NCBI RefSeq assembly: GCF_000003195.3
Contig: NC_012876.2
Location: 62,242,407-62,306,406, forward strand
Direction of reading: 5' to 3'
Source of the DNA: Sorghum bicolor
Taxonomy: Eukaryota; Streptophyta; Magnoliopsida; Poales; Poaceae
Length of the DNA stretch: 64,000 nucleotides
Within the stretch, counting starts at the first letter, position 1; every line of letters starts with the position of its first letter. Below, one piece after another: positions 33,851-46,500 of this stretch. The notes under the pieces are model-generated. The model did no database searches. It had not been told where the DNA came from and saw only the letters and a list, made by a program, of their open reading frames with translations. The position numbers and the translations under genes were made by a program.

Positions 33851-34740
33851 TTATCTGGGTGCCGGCGGGGGTGGTGCCCTGGGGTAGCGGGAGAGGCTGG
33901 AGGCGACGCCGAAGGCGACGAACGCGACGAAGGCGAGCGCGAGGGAGACGGCGCCCCTGTCGCAGTAGAGGCGGTAGAGGCGGCAGACGGCGTACCACCC
34001 GCTGGGCTCGTTCCCCCACATGGCCACCGATCCCACCGCCCCGGCGCCGGCCGTCGACGCCGCCTGCAGGTTCACCGTGAACTGCATGCGCATCCAATCA
34101 ACAACAAGCACACACACAGCTACGTCAGCTTGCGATCGATCGAGATGGAGGAGACGATGATAAAGAGTACAGTTAGATATATTAGATGGCACATGGCAGC
34201 CATGAACGAACGAACAGAAGACTATCGTGACCGTATACGTATACGTGTACGTACCTGATCCATGTGGTGCAGCCAGTGCTTGCTGACGAGCTTCTTCACG
34301 AAGACCGCCGTGAGCAGCGCGTAGGCGGCGCAGGCGAAGTTGATCGCCACAAACGCCCTGCGATATCGATGAACAAGTTTTCATGCAGTTCGATCGCGAT
34401 GGATAATTATATCGCCGGTCGGTCAAGTGTACCACAATGCCATGCATCGATACTTCGATCGATAGCAAGAGAAGCTAGCAGATTCCAACGATATCTAAGC
34501 GATGAACAAGTAATCTATGTATACGTACTCCCAGACGGCAAACATCTTGAAGGTGACGGTGATGCCCCAGCGTTCCTGCCTGTTGGTGGCCACGACCACG
34601 GCGGCGGCGAGCGACGCCGCGAACGCCAGCAGCCGGAGCGCCACCGTGGTCCTGACGTGCGCGGCAGAGGCGGCCCTCGCCGCCGCCGCCGCCGTCGTCG
34701 TCTCCACCACCACCTCCTGCGACTCCAGCTCCATCGTCAT
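33851..34740 (-). CDS. CASP-like membrane protein (CASPL)
   Basis: Three exons on the minus strand: 34740-34529, 34357-34255, 34081-33851, giving 181 residues, normal for the family. Four membrane segments are visible: TVALRLLAFAASLAAAVVVA (with the Arg conserved in the first helix), AFVAINFACAAYALLTAVFV, FTVNLQAASTAGAGAVGSVA and ALAFVAFVAFGVASSLS. The second exon ends HHMDQ, giving the conserved Asp before the third helix, and a GN pair follows it. The N-terminus is acidic then Ala-rich and cytosolic in the family. CASP-like proteins form plasma-membrane scaffolds, the founding members directing Casparian strip deposition; the role of this member is unknown. It resembles group 1 CASPLs, but the subgroup is not certain. 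The start could also be the second Met (ME...) two codons on. It converges with the CONSTANS-like gene. Confidence 0.9.
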
Positions 34741-35309
34741 CGTCGCCGGCGCGTCGCCGTTCGATCGATCCTCTTCTACCGATCGATCGAACCCACACGA
34801 TTATAGTACGTACGTACGTGATCTCGCCAACAGCGCCAGCTAATGTCGGAGCCTGCATACACACGAGATATATATACACAACAGAGAGACGTGTCTAGTC
34901 TACCTGTCGGAATGCGTTTGAGAACGTTGGACTCTCTCTCTCTCACGTACTCGTATGTTCTCCCATCTCCATCTCCAGGTGAAAGGATAAATATGTGTCC
35001 ACGTAGGATCCTGTATGTAGGTTTAGTTAAACACAAGATTATGTTTGAGAATCTTGGGACTGTCTCAGCAAATGTTGCAATTTTTTTTCCTGCAATGCAA
35101 TGCAAATGTTTCTGCTATAGAAAGAAAAAAAAACATGCCGTAACGTAATTTGGTTGCATTTGGAGTGTGTCAGAGCCCACCAGCCCAAGTTGCGGTGCGG
35201 CCCGGACCAAGCCCGCAGACCATTACCGCTAGGCGGTGCACAACATGGGCTTCTGCTGCATTCCTTTCCGTAACACATGGGCCTGCACTCCTTTCAGAAA
35301 GGAAAAAAT
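34741..35309. other. Promoter region of the CASP-like gene
   Basis: 5' flank of the minus-strand CASP-like gene, with an ACGTACGTACGT run at about 34807-34818 and a 'gatatatatacacaa' TATA-like stretch at about 34866-34880. Other open frames here are shadows. No other gene. Confidence 0.5.
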
Positions 35310-36254
35310 CTACTTTAGGTCCCTCAACTTTCGCGAAAGTCTGATTTTCATCCTGAACTCTAAAACTAGACAAAATACATCTCTCAACTTTTAAAACCGT
35401 GCACATTACATCCTTGACCTGGTTTTGAAAGCAGTTTTACCTTTTTATTTTTATTTATTTTGGCTGAATTTTTTGAAAAATCACAGTAAATCACATAAAA
35501 ACCATAAAATAGAAAACTCAATTTTGTTGGACTTTAGATCAGTAGATCTACACATTGAATATATAATATAGTATGTTCTAGTACAAATATTTTTGATGTA
35601 TATTTAGATCTATGTTTTTCTATAATTAATTAGACTAATTATAGCTACATTTTCTATGGTCTAATTGTGATGAAATTTATATGGTGAGCTAATTATTCTA
35701 TGTTTGAGTTATAGTAAAAATTTTATACTCATTGAATCATGTATTACTTAGTTATAGATTTATTTAGGTTTATGCTTGTTAAATTATAATAAATCTATAA
35801 CTAAGTTATAAATGATCTAATGAGTATGAAATTTTTACCATAGTTTAAACATATAATAATTATTCTAACATAAAAAATTCACCCCAATTGCACCATACAA
35901 ACTATAGCTATGAATTATTCTAATTAATTATAGAAAAACACAGATCTAAAGCTACAATAAAAATTTTGTACTAAAGCATACTATATTATATGTTCACTAT
36001 GTAGATCTACTTATCTGGAGTCCAACAAAATCAGAATTACTATTTTATGAATTTTATGTGATTTACTATAATTTTACAAATATTCAGCCAAAATAAATAA
36101 AAATGAAAAAGACAAAACTGCCTTCAAAACCGCTCATAACCATGTCAGGGACGTAATATGCATGGTTTCAAAAATTGAGGGATATATTTTATCTAGTTTT
36201 GAAGTTTAGAGATAAAAAACAGACTTTTGCGAAAGTTGAGGGACAACTTAGAAA
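35310..36254. repeat. Long foldback (inverted repeat) element, 945 bp
   Basis: Almost the whole stretch folds back on itself about a centre near 35780. The ends are GGTCCCTCAACTTTCGCGAA on the left and, on the right, the complement 'ttttgcgaaagttgagggac'. Internal pairs include 'agatctacacattgaatat' (about 35546) with 'gttcactatgtagatctac' (about 35990), and 'gttatagatttatttagg' (about 35752) with 'ataaatctataactaag' (about 35785). No ORF. Resembles a foldback or MITE-like element with very long arms; the arms have diverged by substitutions. Confidence 0.8.
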
Positions 36255-36930
36255 CCCCACGAATCCTTCTTGGCCCATTGCGTCCCCACCATAAAATGCA
36301 CTATAATATGTTCTGATGTTTAAAACTTCTAGATGAGTATTTTAGTTCCCTTTTCAGATATTTTAGTTCCCTTTTCACAGTAATTTGTTTTATGGTAACT
36401 TTCAGAGCTTCGGAAGATTTTGTAATTCCTCCTGTCCTAAAAAAATTGAATGCCACAATTCAGGCTATCTCAACATTCGTGCCTTTCTAAGTTTCACCAC
36501 TCCAGCATTCATCCAGAGCAGGAGGTTGAGGCCCAAATTCTGACAGCTAGATCGCATACCGAATTCAGAGTTGGATTACATAATTTACGAACACCTAAAC
36601 ATTTCAGTTGCCAAAACGGAGTTCAGGCCCGAATTCAGTTGGAAGACATGACTTCTGATCAGTTCAGCATTTCAGTTTTTGCCAAATGACAGCAGCGTTC
36701 AGAAAGAAGTGTCGAAATCAGGAGGAAAGAACATATAGTCAGAACATCAAGGAGAACCAAATTATGCATTTTATTGGAACATTAACCTGTACATTTTTGC
36801 TGGCGAAAAGATGAAATGGCTGATGACCAAGTTAGTCATGGTAAAATATTTACAGATTCTTTTTGTGCGCAGCAGCAGCAGCAGCAGCGCAAGCTATAGT
36901 ACATGAGATGGGATGGGAGCAGAGGGACCA
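36255..36930. other. 3' region of the Atos-like gene
   Basis: It probably includes the 3' UTR of the minus-strand gene, with a (CAG)6 tract at about 36871-36889. The TAA-rich stretch at 36720-36780 could hold the polyadenylation region. Open frame at 36450-36689 has no family resemblance. Confidence 0.5.
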
Positions 36931-39900
36931 TCAGTTGCTTATGTCAAAGTACTTGGGATCGGCGGGGAAGTCATGCTCCACTCGCAGCTGCAACAAAAAT
37001 GAAACCTGTCACTACGGATTTAACAGAACAAGAAACAACCAAGGAACACTCCAATTGCCACGGATAGGCTATTCAAGCAAGCTTGAATAATCATATCGAA
37101 ATGATTCTAAGGAAGACTAAAAGATGGTCTAACGTCAGCTATAGTAAATAACAGAATATCATATTAAGCTAAATAACAGAATATCATATTAAACTAGTGG
37201 GTTTCAGACCCCTGCAGGTCGAGTTTTTTCTTTTTTATTGGGTTTCAGACGGTCTCAATCGAGCATTGTAGCACGGAAGCAAACCAGATGGCACATGAGC
37301 TAGCTAGGCGAGGCATGCAAATGAAATATCATTATACTTGGGACGATGAGCCCCCTAGCTTTATTATTCAGTTTATGATGAACGATGCAATCTCTATTAA
37401 CCAATAAAGCTCGCTGAATTTTCAAAAAAAAAAAAATCATATTAAGCACATCTGCACTTTGTCCAATCAACTAAAGCAAACTGTCCCGATTTCTGACTGA
37501 TAATGGAAGGAACAAATGAAAAGGTAGGAACAACATCAAAAGTTTTGTGTACCTCGCCTTCATCTGCATCTGAGTGCCTTTGAGGAAATACAACTCTAAG
37601 ATCATTGTAGAGATAGAACCTCCGCTCTTCCTCGGGTACTGTATTATTGCTGTATGGTGCCGATGATGGATCAGATTTGCACCGAAGCATTGATTTCGAG
37701 GATTTCTTGGAGGGGCACAGAAACCGCAGGTGCAAAGCATAGCGAAGCACAGCTCCACCTGAACTATCATTGATCTTAGAAGGTAAGCAGCATGATTTCT
37801 TCTCTCCTATGCCAACCTTATTCATTTGACAGCAGCAACCATCAGAATCAGAACGGTCTTTCTTATTTCCAGGAGAAATAGCCTTATTTGATTCATCAGA
37901 ATCACTATCCAATGATCTAAATCTTGTTTTCAGATCTCCTTTTTCTGATTCGTCATTTGAGTTGCAGTTCTGTCCACCGCCGCAGCCTACAAAGGCAAAC
38001 AGGAAAATTAGCACTGATTCAAAATCAACAGTTTGGATTCAACCATTATTTGGTATCAGGCCATCAGCTAATTACATTCTGAACATAGAGTTCCCCGTTC
38101 ACTAGGTTCACTTCCACATGAAACTGACTGAGAAGATTTGGGCCCAACATTAACATCGCAAGTCTTGCTTCCTTCTTCCACTGGATTAGAGGGTAAGACA
38201 GAGGGGGAGAGTGTGACCTTTTGCCGCATGAAAGTCTGTCTCGTTACACAATAAAGAGAAACAAGATGAGAATGGATGATAGAAAACAAAAACAAAACTC
38301 GTCGTTGTAATTTATAAAGCAGCTCTCGAAAAAACTAGCATTTGATCCCTCTGAGAAGGTCAAAGAATGTCCCTTCCTGGCCTCAAACTCTCAAATACTT
38401 TCAGGTACGCATTAAACAATAGATTACCTGCACTGCCAATTTCCAAATTGGTTTATTTTTCTACTACTTGGTTGAGGGAAAATCACTTGGCAGAACTAAT
38501 ATAGTGTAATACTTTGTAACATATATAATCTCTTATACACACGATAAACACCTGACTAATGCCCATACAAAAAAGGTTGAGGCTAGCAAACAACCCAATA
38601 AATGAAATTTGCTCAGCCAGTAAAAAAGGATGTGCATACATATTTCACATGTATCAGCAGGAAATTTGGTAAATAGGTGGTCATATCATACCATGAACAT
38701 TCAGTTCTTTTTAGTATACAATGAAAAATATCAGTCCAAGGTCATAAAACATAATGAAAAATAATAGTAATTCTTGTACCTTGGTTCCAGAAGGCATGTC
38801 ACTCAAATCATAGTTGCACAAGAAAGTATGAAGTGGAGTCTTCTCAGGGTTGCTCACCACCTGTCAAAGTCATATTTTTTAATTCAATTGTACAGAGACA
38901 CAAGTATACAACTCCCAAAAATGGGCAGCTGCAGAAGTGTAAATCAGATCCTGTAAATCTCTGGCTTTATTGACTGCTGTGAGGAACTCCCCCACAACAA
39001 ACAACAACAAAGAATCAGTTGTCCAAGTTGCCTAGAGATCCCAGCAGTAGGCAGATATATGTAACAGATCATATGACCAAATTATTTGAAGTAAAGTTGC
39101 AAAGAATGGAAAGGGTGAAATTAAAATGTCATTTGTGTAATGCAGTAAGGTACAAAGAAAACTAATTGACACTTTTGAGAAATTGCCTAATGCCTATAGA
39201 CATAACACTAAGGGGAGGATTTTTTTTAAAAAAAATGCTCAGTATTATGCAAGAACTCAGCAGTCTTGTCTGTATAAATTTCATGCAGCAAGGGAGGTTT
39301 TAATTGTGCTTTATCTCGGCTGTTAACAATTCTATCAAAGCAAATGCAGACAACTCCATCGTTACGGAATTTCATGTCAACAGGCCTTGTCAATCCAGGT
39401 AACTTGTATAGATATTTGATTACGAATGAGTTCAAATAGAGGAAAAAAGCATAAACCAGTGCACAATAAAGAAAAATGATTTCACCAAAATTGAACTGGT
39501 TAAAGGTCAGAACGATTTTTTTTGGTGACTGATCAGCACGATATTAATGTTAGGGATCTGAAAGTTTAGTACCAGTTGTATGCGACCCTTAACAGGGATG
39601 CGTAAACGACTCTTTGCTGATCGTGAATCATTATTACTGTAGCTTCTCTGGAGCTTCGGGCTTTTGCTGTTATTCGAAGACAACCTCCCAGCAAGATCAA
39701 TAGAAGAATAGTACAATAAGGAGCTATCGTCATCGATGCTTGTTACTGAGAATGGAAGTTTCTGAGTTGTGGGGAAGAAACTACCACCAGTGACATTTAG
39801 AACAGCTAAGAAACCATCAAGTGTCTGCATTTAGAGAGGAAATGGAATCAAATTCAACAATCAGGGGCCCTGTACATTTTAGTAAGTGGACAAGAAATTA

Positions 39901-41072
39901 GAGACCTGACTGTCTTTTCCATATGAGTATCGACCAGATAAAAGGGACTCCTCAAAGGAGCCAACGAGTGACCTCCTTACATGCAAAGACGAACTGCGAC
40001 CATAACCAATTCGAGGAGATGTTGGTCGGGGAGATGTAGGGGAAGATTCAGGGCCCCAATTTTTGTATCTTCTCAATGAACTCCATTTAGGTGTCATAAC
40101 TTCAAGTTCATCATGTAACAAGTTAGTTCCTTTTGATACCTCCTGCGTCCTAGCTCCGTCAGAACCTCCAGTTTCCTTTAAATCTAGGAAGTCATTCTCA
40201 AGATCATTCATTATATATCTTTGGGATCCTGACACCTTAATTTTGTTCATATATTTAGGGCTGAGAGGAGACAGAGAAAGCGGAGAATGTGCTAATTTTG
40301 CACTAGCTGCTAGATGATCATAATAGGATATAGAATCCTTGCTCCCAAGTAAAGGACCATCAGTTAATGAATTAGAATTGCTCCTAGTAACATCCCATTC
40401 TGGGCTCCAGCGAGTGCACCTAGAGGTTGGAGTATCCCGTGTTTCAAAAGAATTGAGGCATCCTGTGTTGGCTTTTTTATTATCTTGGAAGCCAGTACTG
40501 TATAGTTTATCGCCTGAATCAGAATGCCTTAATCTAGAATCGCCAGAAGAAAGATTGAGCATATCACCATTGAACTGTTTAGGGAGCACATTTTTCAACG
40601 GAGAGAGCAGTCTTTTCCTTGCCTGAAGTTCATGTTGATCAAATGGCAAATGGCAATTGCTGTCAACCAAAGATGAATTGACCATATCTGTTTCTGTTCC
40701 ATCAGAACCTCCAATACAACCAGAATCAAAGCCCACAACCCTCCTTGCTGGCATATGGAAAGAAGGCACCAATTTAGGAAAAGATCTAGAATTTCCATCT
40801 CTTGAATCAATACTTAGTCCACAGAGGCCTGCATGTTCAGATTCATGACTGTCTTTAGAATACCCATTTGATTCATTCGGACCATCTAATGTGGTCTTTC
40901 TATTAAAATCACCTATCAATGGGTACGAAAGCACCCTGCTGCTAGAGCTTCCTGAAGGAAGCCCATCCAAATCACAGGCACTAACACCTCCAAAATGTGG
41001 AGGGCAAGAAATAGAGGTGCGCAATGTTGTTGGCGCATCATCCTTGACTGTTGAAGGTTGGGGTAAACCCAT
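36931..41072 (-). CDS. Atos/FAM214-type protein (DUF4210 + C-terminal)
   Basis: Six coding exons on the minus strand: 41072-39906, 39824-39573, 38860-38780, 38235-38076, 37986-37553, 36987-36931, giving 716 residues. The first exon (389 residues) is Ser/Pro-rich and disordered, then leads into the conserved block [40 protein letters not shown] and [15 protein letters not shown] (DUF4210/Atos N-terminal domain). Next come [20 protein letters not shown] and [20 protein letters not shown]. The C-terminal domain has [20 protein letters not shown] and [20 protein letters not shown], ending [11 protein letters not shown]. The C-terminal Pfam family is named for chromosome segregation in meiosis in yeast; animal Atos proteins act as nuclear regulators. 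The plant function is not established. A 5' UTR exon is likely spliced at 41347 and further upstream. The third intron of the coding part is normal; the fifth holds a LINE fragment. Confidence 0.92.
37190..37433 (+). mobile_element. Truncated LINE in intron of Atos-like gene
   Basis: A + strand LINE 3' end. It encodes [19 protein letters not shown], the end of the LINE RNase H domain, then a UTR and a 13-A tail at 37424-37436. The direct repeat ATATCATATTAA before (about 37180-37191) and 'atcatattaag' after the A tail (37436-37446) is the likely target duplication. It sits in the last intron, antisense to the gene. Confidence 0.75.
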
Positions 41073-42060
41073 CGCAACCTAGTTTGGAATACCACCTAAA
41101 ATTTAGTTATTCAAGTCCTTTTGATGTCCTGCAGAATCCGTATTTCAGTCCCCCAGAATACCAACTGATGTCCAAGAATTATCTACTGAACTCAATCAAT
41201 ATAGGAAGGGTACAACTACACTCTGGCCGCCTCCGAAGAAAAGATATCATCATCTTTGCGCGGCTACTGCAGCAACTGGAGATGAAGCACAGCTTCGACC
41301 CTGAGCAAGCAACCAGGAACCTGGGATGAACCATGCCCATCACTGTCCTGCAGAAAGGAAAGAAAATCAAAGAGCATTACATACTTCACCACCATACAGC
41401 TGAGCTCATTAATGCCATGAGCTAGTATTACTTCATTCAGTTCATAAAAGGAAACTAGCTTGTGGAACTTCTACTTGCTGCCTCAAAAATAGTAAGTGAA
41501 CAGCCAACTACGGTTGCATCAATACAACTAAACAATAGGTCGTGAAATACAGAGACTATTACTGCTAGTACACATAAATCAAGACAGTAGAGGTTCACCG
41601 CATACATATGTGAGCACTCTGGAAACAAACAAAATTGAAGATGAACCAAAAATCGCATTCAGACTGGCGAACCCCAGTTCGATTGAAGGAGGGACTTCGC
41701 AGCAGCTACAAGCGCAAGAAAGGAAGAAGCACAGATTTTGGGCGAACACAAGAACAGCTTTGTTATCGATCGGGACAACCAAACCAAGTTACCACAAATC
41801 CGCAAATAAATGACAGAGCCCAAGACGATGACAAGAGAAACTGCGGAAATCCAAACCAAAATTACTTGGATATATAAATCATGACGCCACACGCCAGCCT
41901 ACCTGACAGACCAAACAGAGAAATCAACCTCATGGCTGCCGCCGAACGGAATCGGGTCTTCACAGCGATTGGACTGCTTCGATCGGATCGCTAGAAGAAA
42001 AAAAATCGCCCAGGAAGTCGGGTGCAATCCGGCCGATTGATTCTTCTTGTGTTCTTCTTG
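41073..42060 (-). promoter_or_regulatory. 5' UTR exons and promoter, Atos-like gene
   Basis: Upstream of the ATG the minus strand has an acceptor (TTTCTTTCCTTTCTGCAG, ending 41348), indicating a leader exon of about 41347-41073. It contains an upstream ATG (about 41340) opening a frame of roughly 50-60 codons that stops before 41179. A first leader exon probably lies around 41900-42050, where 'tcctctctctcccttcc' type pyrimidine-rich sequence follows on the promoter side. Exact transcription start unknown. Confidence 0.55.
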
Positions 42061-43362
42061 GCTTCCCTCAGTTTATCCCCTCCCTTTCCTAATCTTTTCC
42101 TCTCTCTCCCTTCCCTTCCCCCTCCTTGCGTTCTTGGCTGCTCCACCTCCCCTATCTTGTCAAATGGTGGCTATATAATTGTGCAACAAGACACGGATCG
42201 TTAATTGAGGCGCTAATCAGAGATTCCTACGGTGGGAAACGCTGGATTAGTAGCGCCGGTAGCATCTGGTAGTTTCCAATCCGGCGGAAGGCTGTTTCGG
42301 TTTGGCTTGTGTTTAGTTGGTATTCTGTTCGACGCGACGACGCCCATGGATAAAAATGTTTCCCGAGGACTCGCATCTTGCATTTTGGTCCTTGATGTCC
42401 TCCGATTTAGAAAAAAAGAGGTGTGGTAGGGTGGCATTGTTATCCTACCCTGCTTGGCATATCTGAAATTCTGAAGGTTATTGGACAAGCTACAGGTGGT
42501 TCCCTCGCTTTTTAGTTCTTTTTTCAACTCCCTCGGTCTACATAGTTTTGTTATATATCAAGATATATTAAAAATATGTATTTAGAAAAGCCAAAAAAAC
42601 GATCTATAATTTGAAATGATAAGTAAAAATTAACCTGGGATTTGTGTTGAGGAGAAAGAGGAAAGCAATCACTTACCATTGCAGGAGCTTGTCGCCATGC
42701 TTATCTCTGTTGAATCTAGCTCGCGGCCGGTGATAGATTCAACTATACAGAAGGGTTGTAGTAGCTCGCGACCATGCCCAAAGAGGGAGGATGTGGTTTT
42801 CACGGAATAAATTGATGCCGACTTTGCGTAATAGCATTTGATGAGGAAATCGATGTTGTTCTTACAAAGTGTCACTAGCTAAAGGAGCACTCGAGTGGTG
42901 GAGGGGATTTACATGCAGAGAGCTCAGGGCGATGGAGGGGTGTTTGGAGCTGTCGATGATGCAAAGAAACTTCTAGAGTACCAAGCTTAGCTAAGGGTGG
43001 GCAAATGCATGGAGAGGAAGAAGACGGAAAATAGAGAAAGGTAGAAAAAAACCTCCTTCTTTTTGCTTCAATCTTGACACGTTTCGCGTTGTACTTCTAC
43101 AAGTGCTTGATAAGCTTCTAGTTTGAATACCATACATTTTACAGCTCAACATGCCGATCCAAACATGCTACAACAAGCAACCAAAAAACTGTGGGCTTGT
43201 ACCGCTGATAGTTGCAGCTGCAAAAAATCTAAATCTAAAGCAGATAAAACATATCTTGTTATCCAACTATTACTTGTAATAACCATATCTATAGGCCAAT
43301 TGTTTGCTATACACGCAAAGTTTTCGTGATTCTAAAGTCAAAATGAATTTTGCTCGCATTAA
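42061..43362. other. Intergenic, no gene recognised
   Basis: Promoter side of the Atos-like gene, then AT-rich DNA. A partial Stowaway-like end ('ctccctcggtctacatag') is at about 42528. Open frames up to 104 codons (42213-42527) have no recognisable domain. Confidence 0.5.
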
Positions 43363-43594
43363 GGCCTTGTTTAGTTCGCAAAAATTTTCAAAATTCCTCA
43401 TCACATCGAATCTTTGATTGCATGCATGGAGCGGTAAATATAGATGAAAATTAAAACTAATTGCACAGTTTATCTGTAATTTGTGAGATGAATCTTTTGA
43501 GCCTAATTACTCTATGATTGGACAATGTTTGTCAAATAAAAACAAAAGTACTACAGTAGTCAAAAACTAAAATTTTTGCAAACTAAACAAGGCC
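43363..43594. mobile_element. MITE, GGCCTTGTTTAG family
   Basis: A near-complete copy: GGCCTTGTTTAGTTCGCAAA at the left and TTTGCAAACTAAACAAGGCC at the right, perfect inverted ends of 20 bp, flanked by TAA on both sides. The best preserved member in the window, so probably one of the youngest. Confidence 0.9.
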
Positions 43595-46500
43595 TAATAA
43601 GAGATCGAATATACGTATGTGCGTATACATAGGACCTAAACTGTTCCATGTGACTTACTATAAGTATGTGCGTATACATAGGACTTGGTTTCCTTACTAA
43701 ATTTTAGCAGTTAAACTTTAGTTATTTAGTAGATAAATTTCTAAACACACTAGCTAAAAATGAACTAAAGTAGTTTAGTCTCACTAATCACTTAATAGTA
43801 GCTAAAATAATTTTAGCTAACTGACTAAAATTTAGTAAGAGGAAACCAAACATATTCATAAAATAGAATGAATTGTCATTATGGCTGCCGTGGAAGCAAG
43901 CTTTAGGAACATTGTCTCATTTTTTTTAACGGTATCCTTTTCCGCTACAGCCAAGTACATAAATGAGAGATCGAATATATTGTGATGCAACGCGAACTTT
44001 TTTAAACTCGTGCTCTGGAAAAAATGTACGTCTCACTACACGAATTTGTATGCTTTTATGGTTTTATTATCGTAAGTTTCTCTTGCTTGCGAAGTTGCCA
44101 GTATGTATGAGAGCAGCATGCACAAAAGAAAATATACTTGGCCAAACGGGCGGCTAGGTCCTGACACTATACGACACTATGCAGGACTATATCTATCGTG
44201 CCTTGCCGTTTCGGGCCATCGTGCCTAACTCTCGGTTCAAGCACGGCACTATGACTCCTTAACTGTGTCGTGTCGTGCCGATAGGCATGGTGGCCCATCG
44301 TGCCCGTGTCGGCTCATGGCTTCAGGAGAAGACGAGAAGCTCACTGCGCTCTTGCCTCAAGGAGAAGACGAGTGCCACCGCTGTCGTATAGTTAGGCGGG
44401 AGAAAGAGTAGCCACAACAAGGATGTGTCTGCGCCGCCGACTAGAGAGTTAGAGTTTGGAAGGGTTGTATGATGTTTATATACATGGCTGAGATACATTT
44501 AATGATCACGATCTATCCTCAAAGCATCAGACGATTGAAATAATCGTGTCAGCGTCGTGCCAGCCTATTAACGTGTCGTGTCCGTGCCGGCACCGCGGGC
44601 CGAAGTTGCGGTCCAGACACAGTACTACCACCGGGCCGTGCTAGAACCGTGCTTTTTAGTGTCGTGCTCGGACCGACCCACCGTGTTAGTGCCAGATGAA
44701 AATTTATAAAAGAAAAACACTAGTTTGCACAGGGGCTTATCTGTGAAAGCAACGTGAGAAAAAAAAAAGAAAATGAAGCGCGTGGGGACCAGGTGCGTCT
44801 CGGATCCGTACTTTCTCCTTTTGCATTTAGGACGATAATAATTGCGACCTTTGCTCGCTTGAGCTTTCCTCATATCCCCTCGCTCAATCGTCACCCAAAA
44901 TACAAGACCCATTTGTCCTTTGGGTAGCGCTACAGGTAAAAGGTTCCATACCTATTTTTAGTCTTCTCCAACAACAAGACCTAAAAGACAACACTTTCTG
45001 CAAATGGGTCTCGAGGAGAGAGGATACCCAAATTTGGGTTATGCCTCTCCTAATACCCAAAATAGATCTTCTGTATAGGTATTGTGTTGGAGACCCATTT
45101 TAAGTTTGGGTTTCCAAATAGGTCTTCCTGTTGGAGATAGCCTCATGACCTTCTCTTTCGTTTTATCTCTCTCGGACTGCGAGCTGCAGTGTCTACAGTA
45201 GTTCTTTCTTTGAAATTCTGAGCTAGTACTCTCCGTTTTTTAAAAAAGAGTTCGACTTTCATCTTTTTAAAAAGTAGAATGATATTGAATTTAATCAAAT
45301 ATATAGAAAAGGTATTAATATTTATTACATTGAGCAAGTATCTCTACGAATGTATTTTTATAGTAAACATATCTATAGATATATTTGAGTAAGTGCATAC
45401 TGACGTGAGCACTAGCACTTTTCTTTGTTTTGTTCTAGCATTTGTTTTAAGATTTCGCAATATTGTTTTTTGAGTGATAAGTGGTGTGTCAGTCCATAAC
45501 AGGACATATGCAGTGACTCCGTCTTTTAGATATGCTCATAGAAAACATTTGCGGTGACTAATAATCTCGTTCTGACTCAATCTTTTAGTTACTATGCTTA
45601 TACGAGTTAGAATAACTCTTATCAAATAATGACATTAGACTTTCTAAGATGTATTGGATTCTGTTCCAAAAAGTTTAGATTTTGACACTATAGCACTTTT
45701 GTTTTTATTTGACAAACATTATCTAAACATAGAGTAACTAGGTCTAAAAGATTTGTCTCGCGATTTACAGGCAAACTATACAATTCGTTTTTATTTTCAT
45801 CTATATTTAATGCTCCATGCACATGCCACAAGATTCGATGTGACAGAATTTTAAAAAGTTTTTGGTTTTTTGATGAACTAAATAAACCGCTGGTTTTATT
45901 TTATTCAAAAAAATTGGTATCTGATTCGGGAATTGTCTCTGTTTTCTGCACCAAGCCGCTTTCCCTTCCTGACGGTTTGTTTGATTTGACCGGTGGCATA
46001 GGACCGTCCACTATTGCAAGTGGCGGCCAAAAGCCAAAAGGATGGACGGAGGCATCAAGCTATCCAACATTGTAGACCAAGAGTAGAGGCGTGCAGACAT
46101 TGGAGAGAAACGGGTTCCCAAGCGCTGTGCTGCCTGATCCACAACGCCATCCGCCAGTCCGGCGGTGGTTGATGGCAAGCGGCACCAGGGGTCTCGCGTA
46201 CTCCAATCCAATCGTGAGCCGTGACCTCAAGGCGAGGAATTGGCCCATCCATGGGTCATGGGGGAGATCAGCCTCGACCAGACCAGCCCCAGCCCCACAG
46301 CCCGCAACTTGCACCGCACATGTATTGCTCTCCGACGTCTCCATCCATTGCTCTTGACCTCTCTCGCTCTGGGTCTGGGATAGAAGTATACCATACCACA
46401 CCCACACCTGTGCGCATCGTACATAGAATCTTCCGCCTGACCATACATGACGGCTGGACGCGTCTTCAAGTGAGGAGTGGACGTGTCACTCTCGGACACC

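Noticed and set aside
33803..34258. 151-codon + strand frame
   Set aside because: Antisense shadow of the CASP-like exons, crossing their introns.
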